A stretch of DNA of 64,000 nucleotides from Amborella trichopoda (Eukaryota > Streptophyta > Magnoliopsida > Amborellales > Amborellaceae): assembly GCF_000471905.2 (NCBI RefSeq), contig NW_006499436.1, forward strand, positions 2,016,376 to 2,080,375, written 5' to 3'. Positions 37,431-48,830 of this stretch are shown here, in pieces. Under the pieces are notes generated by a model that saw only the letters and a program-made list of their open reading frames with translations, did not search any database and had not been told where the DNA came from. The stretch's first letter is position 1. Every line of letters starts with the position of its first letter. The position numbers were made by a program, and so were the translations under genes.

Positions 37431-38962
37431 CTCCCCCTCAAACTCGGTTGGGGAGGCATTTGAAGCCTAAGTTTGAAGCAAAGATATTGAAAAATTTCTC
37501 GTAGAAATTGCTTAGTGAAGATATTAGCTACTTGATTACGAGAGGAAACAAAACGAGTGATAAGTAATCCAAGATCAACTTTTTCACGTGTAAAAAGATA
37601 TTTTAACTCAATGTGTTTTGTCCGTGTATGAAAACCATGATTAACTGTTATGTGGAGAGCACTAATATTGTCACAAAAAAGTTTTGGTGGCCTAAAAAGA
37701 GGCAACCCAATATCCCGAAGAATAAAAGAATGACATGTCAATTTTGCAGACGTGGATGCCATAGATCGTATTTTCGCTTCAGCACTGGAACAAGCCACAA
37801 TGGATTATTTCTTAGCACTCTGAGATATGAAGTTGGAACCAAGATAAGTACAAAAACTAGTGGTTGAACGACGAGTGATTGTACATCCAGCCCAGTCTGC
37901 ATCAGAGAAGGCATATAACTCAAGGGAACAACAGATAAGATTATAATACCACATGATTGTGTACCATTGAAATAATGAAGAATCCGCTTAACTGCCTGAA
38001 AATGTGCAATTGTAGAGGCATGCATAAATTGACATAATGTCTTAATATTATAAGAAATGTTTGGTCATGTGGTAATGTATTGAAGTACACCAACAATGCT
38101 CTGATAAAGAGATGGATCAGGAAATAGATTAGAATTCCTATAAATAATATTCTTCATTGCCATTGGTGTTGAAATAGGTTTGGCACCAAGCATTTGAGCA
38201 CGATCAAGAAGATCCCGGGCATATTTACTTTGCGAGGAAAAAATCTCACCTGAAAACTGAGACACCTCTATACCAAAAAAGTAATAAAGAGGTCTAAGAT
38301 CTTTCATTGCAAATTCCCTTCCAAGTTGAGAAATGAACCATTTTAGAAGATTTGAGTTATCACTAGTAACAACAATACCAACATAAAAGAGAAGGATAAT
38401 AGTGCCTTTAGTAGTGAGATGAATCGATAATGCTACAATAAAATCCCAATAATAATAAATATGCACTAAATCGATCAAACCAGGTTCGAGGTGCTTGCTT
38501 GAGACCATATAAAGCACTTTCTAATTTGCAGACATGATTTGAATATTTTGAGTTCACAAATCCAGGATGTTGTTCCATAAATACAAGTTCCTCAAGAAAG
38601 TCATGCAGGAAAACATTTTCCTTATCAAGTTGCTTGATAAGCCAGTCGTGCACAATTGCATGGTAAGCATAATCCGAATACTAGTAGGAACAATAACATG
38701 ACTTAATGTTTCAGAGAAATCAATTCCAACAACTTGATTGTATCTTTTAACAACTAATCTGGCTTTAAGTCTCTCTAGACTTCCATCATACTTTAATTTA
38801 GACTTATAGACCCAACGACGATCAACAACATTCGTACCTGGAAGACGGCTAGCTCCCAAGTTGAATTGACATGTAGGGCTTCAATTTCCTCTTACATAGC
38901 ACGATGCCAACCCGAATGAACTAAAATAGACTTAATAGTTTTCGGTTCATAAGGGATAATTT
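37431..38962 (-). pseudogene. Copia RNase H, RT and shortened hinge, F4
   Basis: The RNase H 3' half is open (37388-37798) with LRDIGLPLFRPP and HTRTKHIELKY. RT frames 38065-38517, 38408-38653 and 38554-38859 carry YVGI in place of YVDD. Confidence 0.85.
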
Positions 38963-39021
38963 CATTGGTGTTGCATCATCCTGGACATCTTGGATCGGTG
39001 TTGCAGTGGTGACATCTCCCT

Positions 39022-40029
39022 CTACAAGAGAAGTTTGAGAGGTATCATTGGTGATGAGCAAAGAAGGACTTGAGGGATTAGATACATCAAATGCGTCTCG
39101 TAAGAGTGGTTTATGTGGGATTGATGAATCAGAAGATGAAGGAGCCTGTATGTCGGGCTCATAACACTTTGACCATTCTGCATATGTGGATGCTCCACCG
39201 GGACCTGAGCATTATCAAACAAAGAATTGAGGTTAGCATAAGAAAATACATTTTCATAAAATACAACATGTTTAGAGATATAGACGTGTCATGTGGGTGA
39301 ATGTAGACATTTGTAGCCCTTATGCTGGACATTATAGCCCAAGAATAGACATGAAAGAGAACGAGGACTAAATTTTTTTGTAGCATAGTCTCGAAGATAT
39401 GGAAAACATCGACAACCAAATACTTGAAGTGAGAAGTAGTTTGGTAAGTGTCCAAACGATAACGAGTACGGTGAATCCATTTTAAACTGGTAGAGGGAAT
39501 TCTGTTGATAACAAATACTGCAGTTTGAAAGACTTCAACCCAAAATCTTTTAGGAATTCCTGCTTGAAACATTATTGTAAGACCCAAATCTATAATATTT
39601 CGATGTTTCATTGCAGCTATTCCATTTTGCTTGAGGGTTCTCGGACATGATAATTGTCGCATGATACCATTGTCATTATGATGATCAATAACTTCTTTCT
39701 TAGCAAATTCGCCACTCTATCACATTGAAAAACTCTAATTCTTTTATCAAACCTCATTTCAGCCATACGATGAAATTTCATAAATACAACGAAAAACTCG
39801 GATTTTCGTTTTGAAGGATAAATCCATGTAAAACGAGTGTAATCATCAACAAACACCACATAAAATCGATAACTCTGATTAGATAAACTTGGAGCAGGGC
39901 CCTATAAGTCTGAATGAATCTTAAATAGAGGTTCAATAGAGGTTTTATTAACACCACTAAAAGGAAGCTTGCAACTTTTTCCCATATGACAACTAGCACA
40001 AACAGAATGAGATTTATTCCACGCATCAA
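39022..40029 (-). pseudogene. Copia integrase, F4
   Basis: Frames 39159-39662, 39289-39480, 39617-39859 and 39778-40029. VDDYTRFTWIYPSKRKSE is present; the usual NGIAERKHR segment has changed to NGIAAMKHR. Confidence 0.85.
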
Positions 40030-40123
40030 AATTCATGAACTACTTAGGTTTTAAGTATTAGACAACTTCATTTTGAGGATGTCTAAGACATTGTTGCCAC
40101 ACATCTTCTGATGTTCTTTTATT

Positions 40124-40763
40124 TCAATTAGAGAATAAAGCTTGTTTCACTTTTTGGAGTATATACAATCCTCGCTTTCTACTCCTGCTAGCCAGAGTTC
40201 TCCCTGTGCTCATTTCATGAATAAGAAAACCACTTGATGAGAACTCAAAAATACAAGAGAAATCCATTGTAAATTGACGAACAGACAACAAGTTATTTTT
40301 CATTTCAGGCACCAAAAGAATATTAGAAACATTGAATTTTCTAGATCTGATATCAATATTTGTATCACCAACATGTGAAATAGGTAATTGTTTACCATTT
40401 CCAACCATGATTGTATTTGTGCCTCTAAAGGGATGAAGATTTTGCAAAACTTGCCTGGATTTCATGTCATATGAGTGGAGGCACTTGTGTCCAAGAACCA
40501 TTATGAGTCTTATGAATCGGCTATAGTTATTACCGCAAAGGCCTGAGGAATATCTTCTGATTGGTACGTGTGGTTGAATCGATGCCAATATTTGAATGTA
40601 GCATGTTCAAGTTTCCCATAAATTTGATACTTTTCCCGCGGTGTCTGAGTAGATTGCCGCTTGACCGATGGGTCGCATCGTAAGTGTACCATCACTTTCT
40701 TGATTTTTTTGGGTCACCCGCAACTCCCATTACCGATCTGATCAGTTTGAACAAAACCACATC
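40124..40763 (-). pseudogene. Copia protease and distal gag, F4
   Basis: Protease block open at 40124-40588 (MVGNGKQLPISHVGDTNI); distal gag 40510-40763. The proximal gag is absent. Confidence 0.82.
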
Positions 40764-40811
40764 CTTTCCTATCTTGTTACATTCCTCCATGTTAATATTT
40801 TCTTTCTATTA
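40764..40811 (-). repeat. LTR 5 remnant at the F4/F5 junction
   Basis: About 48 bp of LTR starting at TTTCCTATCTTGTTAC, joined directly to F4 gag sequence. The break lies a few bases from that in LTR 4. Confidence 0.82.
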
Positions 40812-42280
40812 CTCCCCCTCAAACTCGGTTGGGGAGGCATTTGAAGCCTAAGTTTGAAGCAAAGATATTGAAAAATATCTCGTGGAAATTGCTTAGTGAA
40901 GATATTAGCTACTTGATTACGAGAGGAAACAAAACGAGTGATAAGTAATCCAAGATCAACGTTTTCACGTGTAAAAAGATATTCTAACTCAATGTGTTTT
41001 GTCCGTGTATGAAAAACATGATTAACTGTTATGTGGAGAGCACTAATATTGTCACAAAAAAGTTTTGGTGGCCTAAAAAGAGGCAACCCAATATCCCGAA
41101 GAATAAAAGAATGACATGTCAATTTTGCAGCCGTGGATGCCATAGATCGGTTTTTCGCTTCAGCACTGGAACAAGCCACAATCGATTATTTCTTAGCACT
41201 CTAAGATATGAAGTTGGAACCAAGATAAGTACAAAAACTAAGGGTTGAACGACGAGTGATTGTACATCCAGCCCAGTCTGCATCAGAGAAGGCATATAAC
41301 TCAAGGGAACAACAGATAAGATTATAATACTACATCATTGTGTACCATTGAAATAACGAAGAATCCGCTTAACTGCCCGAAAATGTGCAATTATAGAGGC
41401 GTGCATAAATTTACATAATGTCTTAATACTATAGGAAATGTCTGGTCATGTGGTAATGTATTGAAGTACACCAACAATGCTCTGATAAAGAGATGGATTA
41501 GGAAATAGATTAGAATTCCTATAAATAATATTCTTCATTGCCATTGGTGTTGAAATAGGTTTGACACCAAGCATTTGAGCACGATCAAGAAGATCCCGGG
41601 CATATTTACTTTGCGTGGAAAAAATCTCACTTGAAAACTGAGATACCTCTATACCAAAAAAGTAATAAAGAGGTCCAAGATCTTTCATTGCAAATTCCCT
41701 TCCAAGTTGAGAAATGAACCATTTTAGAAGATTTGAGTTATCACTAGTAACAACAATACTAACATAAAGGAGAAGGATAATAGTGCCTTTAGTAGTGAAA
41801 TGAATCTACAATGTTGCAATTAAACCCCAATGATAATAAATATGCACTAAATCGATCAAATCAGGTTCAAGGTGCTTGCTTGAGACCATAAAAAGAACTT
41901 TTTAATTTGCAGACATGATTTGAATATTTTGAGTTCACAAATCCAGGAGGTTGTTCTATAAATACAAGTTCCTCAAGAAAGCCATGCAGGAAAGCATCTT
42001 TCTTATCAAGTTGTTTGATAAGCCAGTCGTGCACAATAGCTATGATGAGCACAATCCGAGTATTAGTAGGCTCAATAACATGGCTTAATGTTTTAGATAA
42101 ATCAATTCCAACAACCTGATTGTATCTTTTAGCAACTAATCTGGCTTTAAGTCTCTAGAGACTTCCATCAGACTTTAATTTAGACTTATAGACCCAACGA
42201 CTATCAACAACATTCATACTTGGAAGACGTGGAGCTAGCTCCCAAGTTGAATTAACATATAGGGCTTCAATTTCCTCTTA
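40812..42280 (-). pseudogene. Copia RNase H and RT, F5
   Basis: It reads DKKDAFLHGFLEELVF without the 1-bp frameshift found in F1-F4 and F6 (intact at 42036-42050). YVDD is replaced by YVSI. The shared TAA before the RT core is at 42278-42280. It appears to be the least degraded RT version in the array but is not functional. Confidence 0.85.
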
Positions 42281-42905
42281 CATAGCACGATGCCAACCCG
42301 AATGACCTAAAATAGACTTAATAGTTTTCGATTCATAAGGGATAATTTCAAAAGTAGGAGCACCAGATATTGTTGCCATGGATAGGAGAATTCGAGGTCT
42401 TTGAGTACCATCATGATATCTTATAACCATATGATAACAATGACGCTTAGAGACTAGTAAAAATTGATTGATTGGTTTCTTGAGTAGCAACATTTTCATC
42501 ACCATGGTTGTGTGTTGCATCATCCAATACATCTTGGATCGGTGTTGTAGTGGCGACATCTCCCTTCTACAAGAGAAGTTGGAGAGCTATCATTGGTGAT
42601 GAGCAAAAAAAGACCTGAGGGAGTAGATACATCAAAGGCGTCTCATATGAGTGGTTTATGTGGGATTGATGAATCATAAGATGAAGGAGCCTGTATGTCA
42701 GGCTCATAACATTTTTACCATTCTGCCTATGTGGATGCTCCACCGGGACCTGAGCACTATCAAACAAAGAATTGGGGTTAGTATAAGAAATGCATTTTCA
42801 TAAAATACAACATGTCTAGAGATATAGATGTGTCATGTGGGTGAATGTAGACATATGTAGCCCTTATGCTAGACATTATAGCCCAAGAATAGACATGAAA
42901 GAGAA
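42281..42905 (-). pseudogene. Copia hinge and distal integrase, F5
   Basis: Hinge frame 42278-42559 ending ILGHSGWHRAM; distal integrase to 42905. The integrase core is missing. Confidence 0.75.
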
Positions 42906-43722
42906 ATAGATTAGAGTTATTGTACACCAACAATGCTCTGATAAAGAGATGGATCAGGAAATAGATTCGAATTCCTATGAATAATATTCTTCATTGCCAT
43001 TGGCGTTGAAATAGGTTTGGCACCAAGCATTTGAGCACGATCAAGAAGATCCCGGGCATATTTACTTATTGAGGAAAAAATCTCACCTGAAAAATGAGAT
43101 ACCTCTATACCAAAAAAGTAATAAAGAGGTCTAAGATCTTTCATTGCAAATTCTCTTCCAAGTTGAGAAATGAACCATTTTAGAAGATTTGAGTTATCAC
43201 TAGTAACAACAATACCAACATAAAAGAGACGGATAATAGTGCCTTTAGTAGTGAGATGAATCGACAATGCTGCAATAAAACCCCAATGATAATAAATATG
43301 CACTAAATCGATCAAACCAGGTTCGAGGTGCTTGCTTGAGACCATATACAGCACTTTCTAATTTACAGACATGATTTGAATATTTTGAGTTCACAAATCC
43401 AGGAGGTTGTTCCATAAATACAAGTTCTTCAAGAAAGTCATGCAGGAAAACATTTTTCTTATCAAGTTGTTTGATAAGCCAGTAGTGCACAATAGCATGG
43501 TGAGCATAATCCGAATACTAATAGGCTGAATAACATGACTTAATGTTTCAGAGAAATCAACTTGATTGTATCTTTTAAGAACTAATCTAGCTTTAAGTCT
43601 TTCTAGACTTCCATCAGACTTTAATTTAAACTTATAGACCCAACGACGATCAACAACCTTCATACCTGGAAGACGGCTAGCTCCCAAGTTGAATTGACAT
43701 GTAGTGCTTCAATTTCCTCTTA
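42906..43722 (-). pseudogene. Copia RT, F6
   Basis: Frames 42917-43354, 43245-43490 and 43391-43687. YVGI replaces YVDD; the 1-bp frameshift and the shared TAA (43720-43722) are present. A private loss removes a few codons before the DFSETLSHV segment. Confidence 0.85.
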
Positions 43723-45060
43723 CATAGCACGAAGCCAACCCGAATGAACTAAAATAGACTTAATAGTTTTCGGTTCATAAGGGATAATTTCAAAAGTAGG
43801 AGCACTAGATATTATTGCCATGGATGGGAGAATTCGAGGTCTTTGAGTACCATCTTGAGATCTTCTAACCATGTTATAACAATGATGCTTAGAGACTGCT
43901 AAAAAAATTGATTGATTGGTTTCTTGAGTAGCAACATTTTCATCACCATGGTTGTGTGTTGCATCATCCTGGACATCTTGGATCGGTGTTGCAGTGGTGA
44001 CATCTCCCTCTACAAGAGAAGTTGGAGAGCTATCATTGGTGATGAGCAAAGAAGGACTTGAGGGATTAGATACATCAAAGGCGTCTCGTAAGAGTGGTTT
44101 ATGTGGGATTGATGAATCAAAAGATGAAGGAGCCTGTATGTCAAGCTCATAACACTTTGACCATTCTGCATATGTGGATGCTCCACCGGGACCTGAGCAC
44201 TATCAAACAAAGAATTCGGGTTAGCATAAGAAAGTACATTTTCATAAAATACAACATGTTTAGAGATATAGACGTGTCATGTGGGTGAATGTAGACATCT
44301 GTAGCCCTTATGCTGGACATTATAGCCCAAGAATAGACATGAAAGAGAACGAGGAGTAAATTTTTTTGTAGCATAGTCTCGAAGATATGGAAAACATCGA
44401 CAACCAAATACTTGAAGTGAGAAGTAGTTCGGTAAGTGTCCAAACGATAACGAGTATGGTGAATCCATTTTAAACTGGTAGAGGGAATTCTGTTGATAAC
44501 AAATATTGCAGTTTGAAAGACTTCAACCCAAAATCTTTTAGGACTTCCTGCTTGAAACATTATTGTAAGACTCAATTCTATAATATTTCGATGTTTCCTT
44601 TCAGCTATTCCATTTTGCTTGAGGGTTCTCGGACATGATAATTGTCGCATGATACCATTGCCATTAAGATGATCAATAACTTCCTTCTTAACAAATTCAC
44701 CACTCTATCACATTGAAAAACTCTAATTCTTTTATCAAACCTCATTTCAATCATACGATGAAATTTCATAAATACAACGAAAAATTCGGATTTTCGTTTT
44801 GAAGGATAAATCCAAGTAAAACGAGTGTAATCAACAACAAACACTACATAAAATTGATAACCCTGATTAGATAAACTTAGAGCAAGGCCCCATAAGTCTG
44901 AATGAATCTTAAAGAGAGGGTCAATAGAGGTTTTATCAACACCACTAAAAGGAAGCATACAACTATTTCCCATATGATAACTAGCACAAACAGAATGTGA
45001 TTTATTCCATGCATCAAAATTCATCAACTGTTTAGGTTTTAAGTAACAGACAACTTTATT
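43723..45060 (-). pseudogene. Copia hinge and integrase, F6
   Basis: Hinge to 44049; integrase 44147-45027. One frame stays open over 140 codons and contains NKSHSVCASYHMG (zinc-binding side), IHSDLWG (first catalytic Asp region) and YTRFTWIYPSKRKSE. This is the best-preserved integrase N-terminal half in the array. Confidence 0.87.
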
Positions 45061-45111
45061 TTGAGGATGTCTAAGACATTGTTGCCACCCATCTTCTGAT
45101 GTTCTTTTATT

Positions 45112-45495
45112 TCAATTAGAGAATAAAGCTTGTTTCACTTTTTCAAGTACATACATTCCTCTCTTTCTTCTCCCGCTAGCCAAAGCTCTCCCTATGCTCA
45201 TTTCCTTAATCAGAAAACCACTTGATGAGAGCTCAAAAATACAAGAGAAATCCGTTGTAAATTGATTAATAGACAACAAGTTATTCTTCATTTCAGGCAC
45301 CAAAAGAATATTAAAAACATTGAATTTTCTAAATCCAACATCAATATTTGCCTCACCAACATGTGAATTAGTTAATTGTTTACCATTTCCAACCATGACT
45401 GTATCTTTGCCTCTAAAGGGACGAAGATTTTGCAAAACTTAACTGGATTGCATGTCATATGAGTGGAGGCACTTGTGTCCAGGAACCATTCTGAG
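45112..45495 (-). pseudogene. Copia protease/pre-integrase, F6
   Basis: WFLDTSASTHMTCNP lies at about 45452-45487, without the stop seen in F1. The following block (MVGNGKQLTNSHVGEANI) is still in another frame. Confidence 0.8.
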
Positions 45496-45497
45496 TC

Positions 45498-46679
45498 TTA
45501 TGAATCAACATTAGTTATTACCGCAAGGGCCTGAGGAATATCTTCTGATTGGTACGTGTTGTTGAATTGATGCAAACACTTGAATGCAGCATGTCCAAGT
45601 TTCCCATAAATTTGATACTTTTCCCGAGGTGTCTGAGTAGATTGTCGCTTGACCGATCGGTCGCATCCGAAGTGTACCATCACTTTCTTGATTTTTTTGT
45701 GTCATCCCGCAACTCCCATTACTGATCTGACCAGTTTGAACAAAACCACATCTTTAAGAGTTAAAAAACTGTTGACCACCAAAGTTGTTTTTCCCACAAA
45801 TTTGATACTTTTCTCGAGGTGTCTGAGTAGATTGTTGATTGACCGATGGGTCGCCTCGAAAGTTTACCACCACTTTCTTGATTTTTCTGGGTCATCTTGC
45901 AACTCCCATTACTGATCTAACTAGTTTGAACAAAACCACATACTTGAGAGTTGAAGAACTGTTGACTACCAAAGTTGTTTCTCCCTCTACCTCTATAATT
46001 CTGGTTTCCTCTGTTGGGTCCAAAGAATTTTTGTTATCCAATAAATGTTATAATTTGATTTGGATATGAGTATTCATCAAATACATGGGGTCAATTTCTA
46101 CTCTCATGGCTTAAAAGAAGATGTATAATATTAGAATAAGAAAGAATTAGAGGCTTAAGCATAACAGTAGCAAAACTCTCATATTTTGGACCAAGTCCAT
46201 TAAAGAGCCAAAATACATTATTTTCATCTTGTACAGGTTTTTCAATAGCAGTCAAATCATCACAAATACTCCTAAATTTGCATATGTATTCTAATAAGGA
46301 TGAATTCCCTCTCTTGCGGAGTTGGAGTTGCTCGGTAAGTTGGAACTCCCTAGCTTGAGAATTACCTACATAGACATTCTTCAGGCATTTACAAACTTTT
46401 GCAAAAGTCTGAGGCCAACAATAAGGCGAAGATACTCTTCTGATAACGTCGTTATGATCCAAGCTTTAAGAAGCCAGTCGGACTTTAGCCATGATTTGTA
46501 GTCTGGGTTTTCGATTTCATTCTTACCATCTGGAGATGAAATCTTTTGACTTTGTGTAGGGAGAGCATTTGAGTTTTCCATAATAGATAATTATTTTGTG
46601 TCAATTTAATGGACACAAAATTTCCTATATTAAGGGTGGAGGTATAAAGATACTTATTTGATGAGGATGGGCCATCCAT
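45498..46679 (-). pseudogene. Copia gag, F6 (with original start)
   Basis: It starts at ATG 46679 and reads MDGPSSSNKYLYTSTLNIG, then FVSIKLTQNNYLLWKTQM, the gag entry of plant copia elements. A frameshift follows at the MLSL segment. A later frame (46462-46091) holds QLRKRGNSSLLEYICKFRS. The zinc knuckle has lost its first cysteines (YQIYGKLGHAAFKC). Confidence 0.82.
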
Positions 46680-47260
46680 TAGGATAAGAGGTCGTTGATG
46701 ATAGAGGGTATGAGAGAGTGAATTTAGGTTGTATGTGAAGGTTAAGAGACGTGAGATGAGGACGCTAAGGGAGATACTTGGACGTTAGATGCAAGGTCAT
46801 AGGGTTTTGAAAAAAAAAAAAAAAAAAAACTAAGATTAAAACAAAATATTGCTCGAAAGAGAGAGGTAGAGTAAGAAAAAAGGTGATAGGCTTTGTAAGA
46901 GATTGAAAGTCTTGTAATCAAGACTTGCTTTGCAAGTCTTTGATAACAATGAATATAAGTGAAGGGTATTAAGATGGACCGTGAGGAAGGTTTGAGGAAA
47001 GACGAAGTTTAGGAGATAGGTAGAGATAATAAAGATGGAAATGTGAAAATACGAAAGAGGTGATTCAATGCCTATCTCATATGAAATGGTGATAAAGAAG
47101 ATGTTAGGTAGAGATGATAAATACGAAAGACTGTATGCAAGCAAGAAGCTAGAAATTAATAAATATGGAAGACTGGAAATACTCAAGACGACCAAGGCTG
47201 AAACTAGAGAGAGACTTACTTTCGAGAGGAATGGCCTCAAGGTGGAGGGTTGAGAGGATT
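46680..47260 (-). other. Copia 5' leader
   Basis: About 580 bp between the primer-binding site and the gag start at 46679. It contains an A run at 46810-46829 and GA-rich short motifs. The long minus-strand frame 46836-47330 is CT-derived, starts inside the LTR, and is not considered a gene. Confidence 0.55.
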
Positions 47261-47278
47261 GATATTGCTTTGATACCA
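47261..47278 (-). other. Primer-binding site
   Basis: On the element strand TGGTATCAAAGC directly follows the 5' LTR. The canonical plant copia site, complementary to the 3' end of initiator tRNA-Met, is TGGTATCAGAGC, so there is one mismatch. It is the only such site in the array and marks the one true 5' end. Confidence 0.82.
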
Positions 47279-47516
47279 TAAAGAATTCTAGAGAGAGAAC
47301 AGAACTTTTGAGAAGATAATTGTGCCCCACATTTATTTTTTATGGTGGCTCTTTCATTGTATATATAATAGTAATACAATTATATAATGTGCAATTTTCT
47401 ATCTTGTTACACGCAATATACATTTTCCTCTCTTTTTACCTCCTACAATGGCAATATTTCAATATACATTTTCCTATCTTGTTACATTCCTCAATAGTAA
47501 TATTTTCTTTCTATTA
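47279..47516 (-). repeat. 5' LTR of the copia founder (LTR 6)
   Basis: 238 bp from TAAAGAATTC to TTTCTATTA (plus-strand reading), followed by the target duplication GTGCC (47517-47521) and preceded by the primer-binding site. It differs from LTRs 1-3 at many positions, so the insertion is not recent. Confidence 0.85.
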
Positions 47517-47521
47517 GTGCC

Positions 47522-48572
47522 AACTAGTTGGATAGGTAAGTGTCTACTTTTCCTTTGTATTTTTTTTTATCATTTAGTTTACATTTATTTGCATTGTTGT
47601 TATTTTTGCACATTGGCTACACCGGCTCTACCTATGGTCCAAGGGAAGATCTGCTCACCTGGGTAGATCAACCCGTAGATCATAATTTGACTGATCTCCC
47701 ACGATTCCTTTACTCTTTTAAATTAATTAGTTTGTAGTGTTAGATTGGGGATAATTTTATTTGGAAATTGCATTGTAAACAAATTTAGAAAATTTTGAAT
47801 ACTGAAAGACACAAACCTTGTTTGGTAATTCAAAACTGTATGTGTAAATATTTAAATAAAGGCCCAAAGTCAGTAAATTAGAAAATTTAGCTATGGGTTG
47901 GATATTGTAGGATGCAATCTCTCCATTAGGAAAATATTGCGTCATTTAGTTCTCTCGACCATGTTTGAGTATCAAGTATCGCCTTCTCTTTTAGCCAAGA
48001 CCCCATACATTCTCTCTCCCTAGCTTTATCCCAAATAATCTCTCTCTAGCATATCCCAAATAATCTCTCTACGCCAATTATCCTCTATACTCTCCCTTTG
48101 TACCAAAATCTCTCTCAACCACCTTTCTTTATCTACCCCATCAATGGCTTTCTACTCTCTTTTTCTTGACACTTACCTTATTTATATAGGCTTCTCCCTA
48201 TGGCCTTTCTTCACCATCTTGCTACTAATGGCGGGTGCCTACCACTTCGTTTGAGTCATGTTAGTATAAGATGTCATCCTCCTAACCCTACTTCTCGCTC
48301 AGTCATGGTGATGGTCTTGATGCCCAGGACTTTGCAACAACTGTCGAGAACCATTCAGTTCTCAATATTTTAAGGGAACCAGGATGGTCCAAATGATTCC
48401 CAGGTCGGATTCGGCAAATTCAACCCCGACTTGGCGATTTTCAAATCATGACTATTACATTAACAAATGTATCATAGTATACCTTCCCAAAATACAAAAG
48501 ATGGTTTACAACTAATCTTCATTCAAATAAGATATTCAATTATCATAGCTAATGATATATAATACATGGAAA
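47522..48572. other. Host flank right of the insertion
   Basis: Continues the pre-insertion site (GTGCC followed by AACTAGTTGG). CT-rich stretches at 48005-48130. A segment near 48340-48460 (TTTTAAGGGAACC) resembles 54770-54905. No gene recognised. Confidence 0.5.
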
Positions 48573-48830
48573 AAGATTATACAAGGTCGCAACCTCATGT
48601 ACCTAAAAAATCCAAGAGTATTTCGAAGTTCCAAAACGTTCTAATCGATCATCCGAACTTTAAGATGTAGGAATATAATGAAAAAAAAAAGAATTTCAAG
48701 TCCTAAGAAAAATATATTTTATAACAAATTATCTGGACCGTCTATTTTCAAAATTTTCAAATATTTATAGATGTGCTCGATCTGCACCATTTTTTATATT
48801 TTATTTCATGATTAGGGTTGATCATGGATT
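48573..48830. repeat. MITE family D remnant
   Basis: The left part (TTATACAAGGTCGCAACCTC) and body (ATTATCTGGACCGTC, ATAGATGTGCTCGATCTG) resemble the element at 54300-54695, but the right terminus is missing. Confidence 0.45.

Larger units (their letters stand above)
32694..40763. repeat. Tandem array unit 4 (shortened)
   Basis: About 8.07 kb. The host half is complete up to 37386, where a deletion runs into the LTR. The copia part F4 stops in the nucleocapsid part of gag at about 40763, where an LTR fragment of the next copy follows. It shares the 211-bp deletion with unit 2. Confidence 0.9.
37431..40763 (-). mobile_element. Copia internal region F4 (unit 4, truncated in gag)
   Basis: RNase H through protease, plus the distal part of gag. 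It has lost about 165 bp of the hinge near 38962 (between GATAATTTCA and GTGTTGCATC), and ends at about 40763 within the 190-bp gag repeat. Confidence 0.9.
40812..42905 (-). mobile_element. Copia fragment F5 (RNase H to distal integrase)
   Basis: It begins with an LTR remnant (40764-40811) and ends inside integrase at about 42905, where F6 begins. The RNase H side is nearly identical to F4. From about 41.7 kb rightwards it is clearly more diverged from all other copies. Confidence 0.88.
42906..46679 (-). mobile_element. Copia fragment F6 (RT to complete gag; true 5' end of the founder)
   Basis: It lacks RNase H but is the only copy with the gag start, and continues into the leader, primer-binding site and 5' LTR. 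It is therefore the right-hand part of the original insertion. Confidence 0.9.
9022..47521 (-). mobile_element. Expanded Ty1/copia insertion bounded by a 5-bp target duplication (outer limits of the array)
   Basis: GTGCC occurs directly outside the leftmost LTR (9022-9026) and directly outside the rightmost LTR (47517-47521). The element reads on the minus strand, with the 5' LTR on the right and the 3' LTR on the left. A single insertion of normal length would be about 5 kb. The present span is about 38.5 kb because internal copia sequence plus host flank was tandemly amplified inside it. Confidence 0.75.

Noticed and set aside
3802..40763. Array dismissed as an assembly error
   Set aside because: Units differ by many substitutions and by distinct indels, and breakpoints are unit-specific, which a simple assembly duplication would not produce. 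Long reads would still be the decisive test.
46836..47330. 164-codon hydrophobic minus-strand frame
   Set aside because: It starts inside the 5' LTR and runs through the leader; the hydrophobicity comes from CT-rich sequence, and no other copy supports it.
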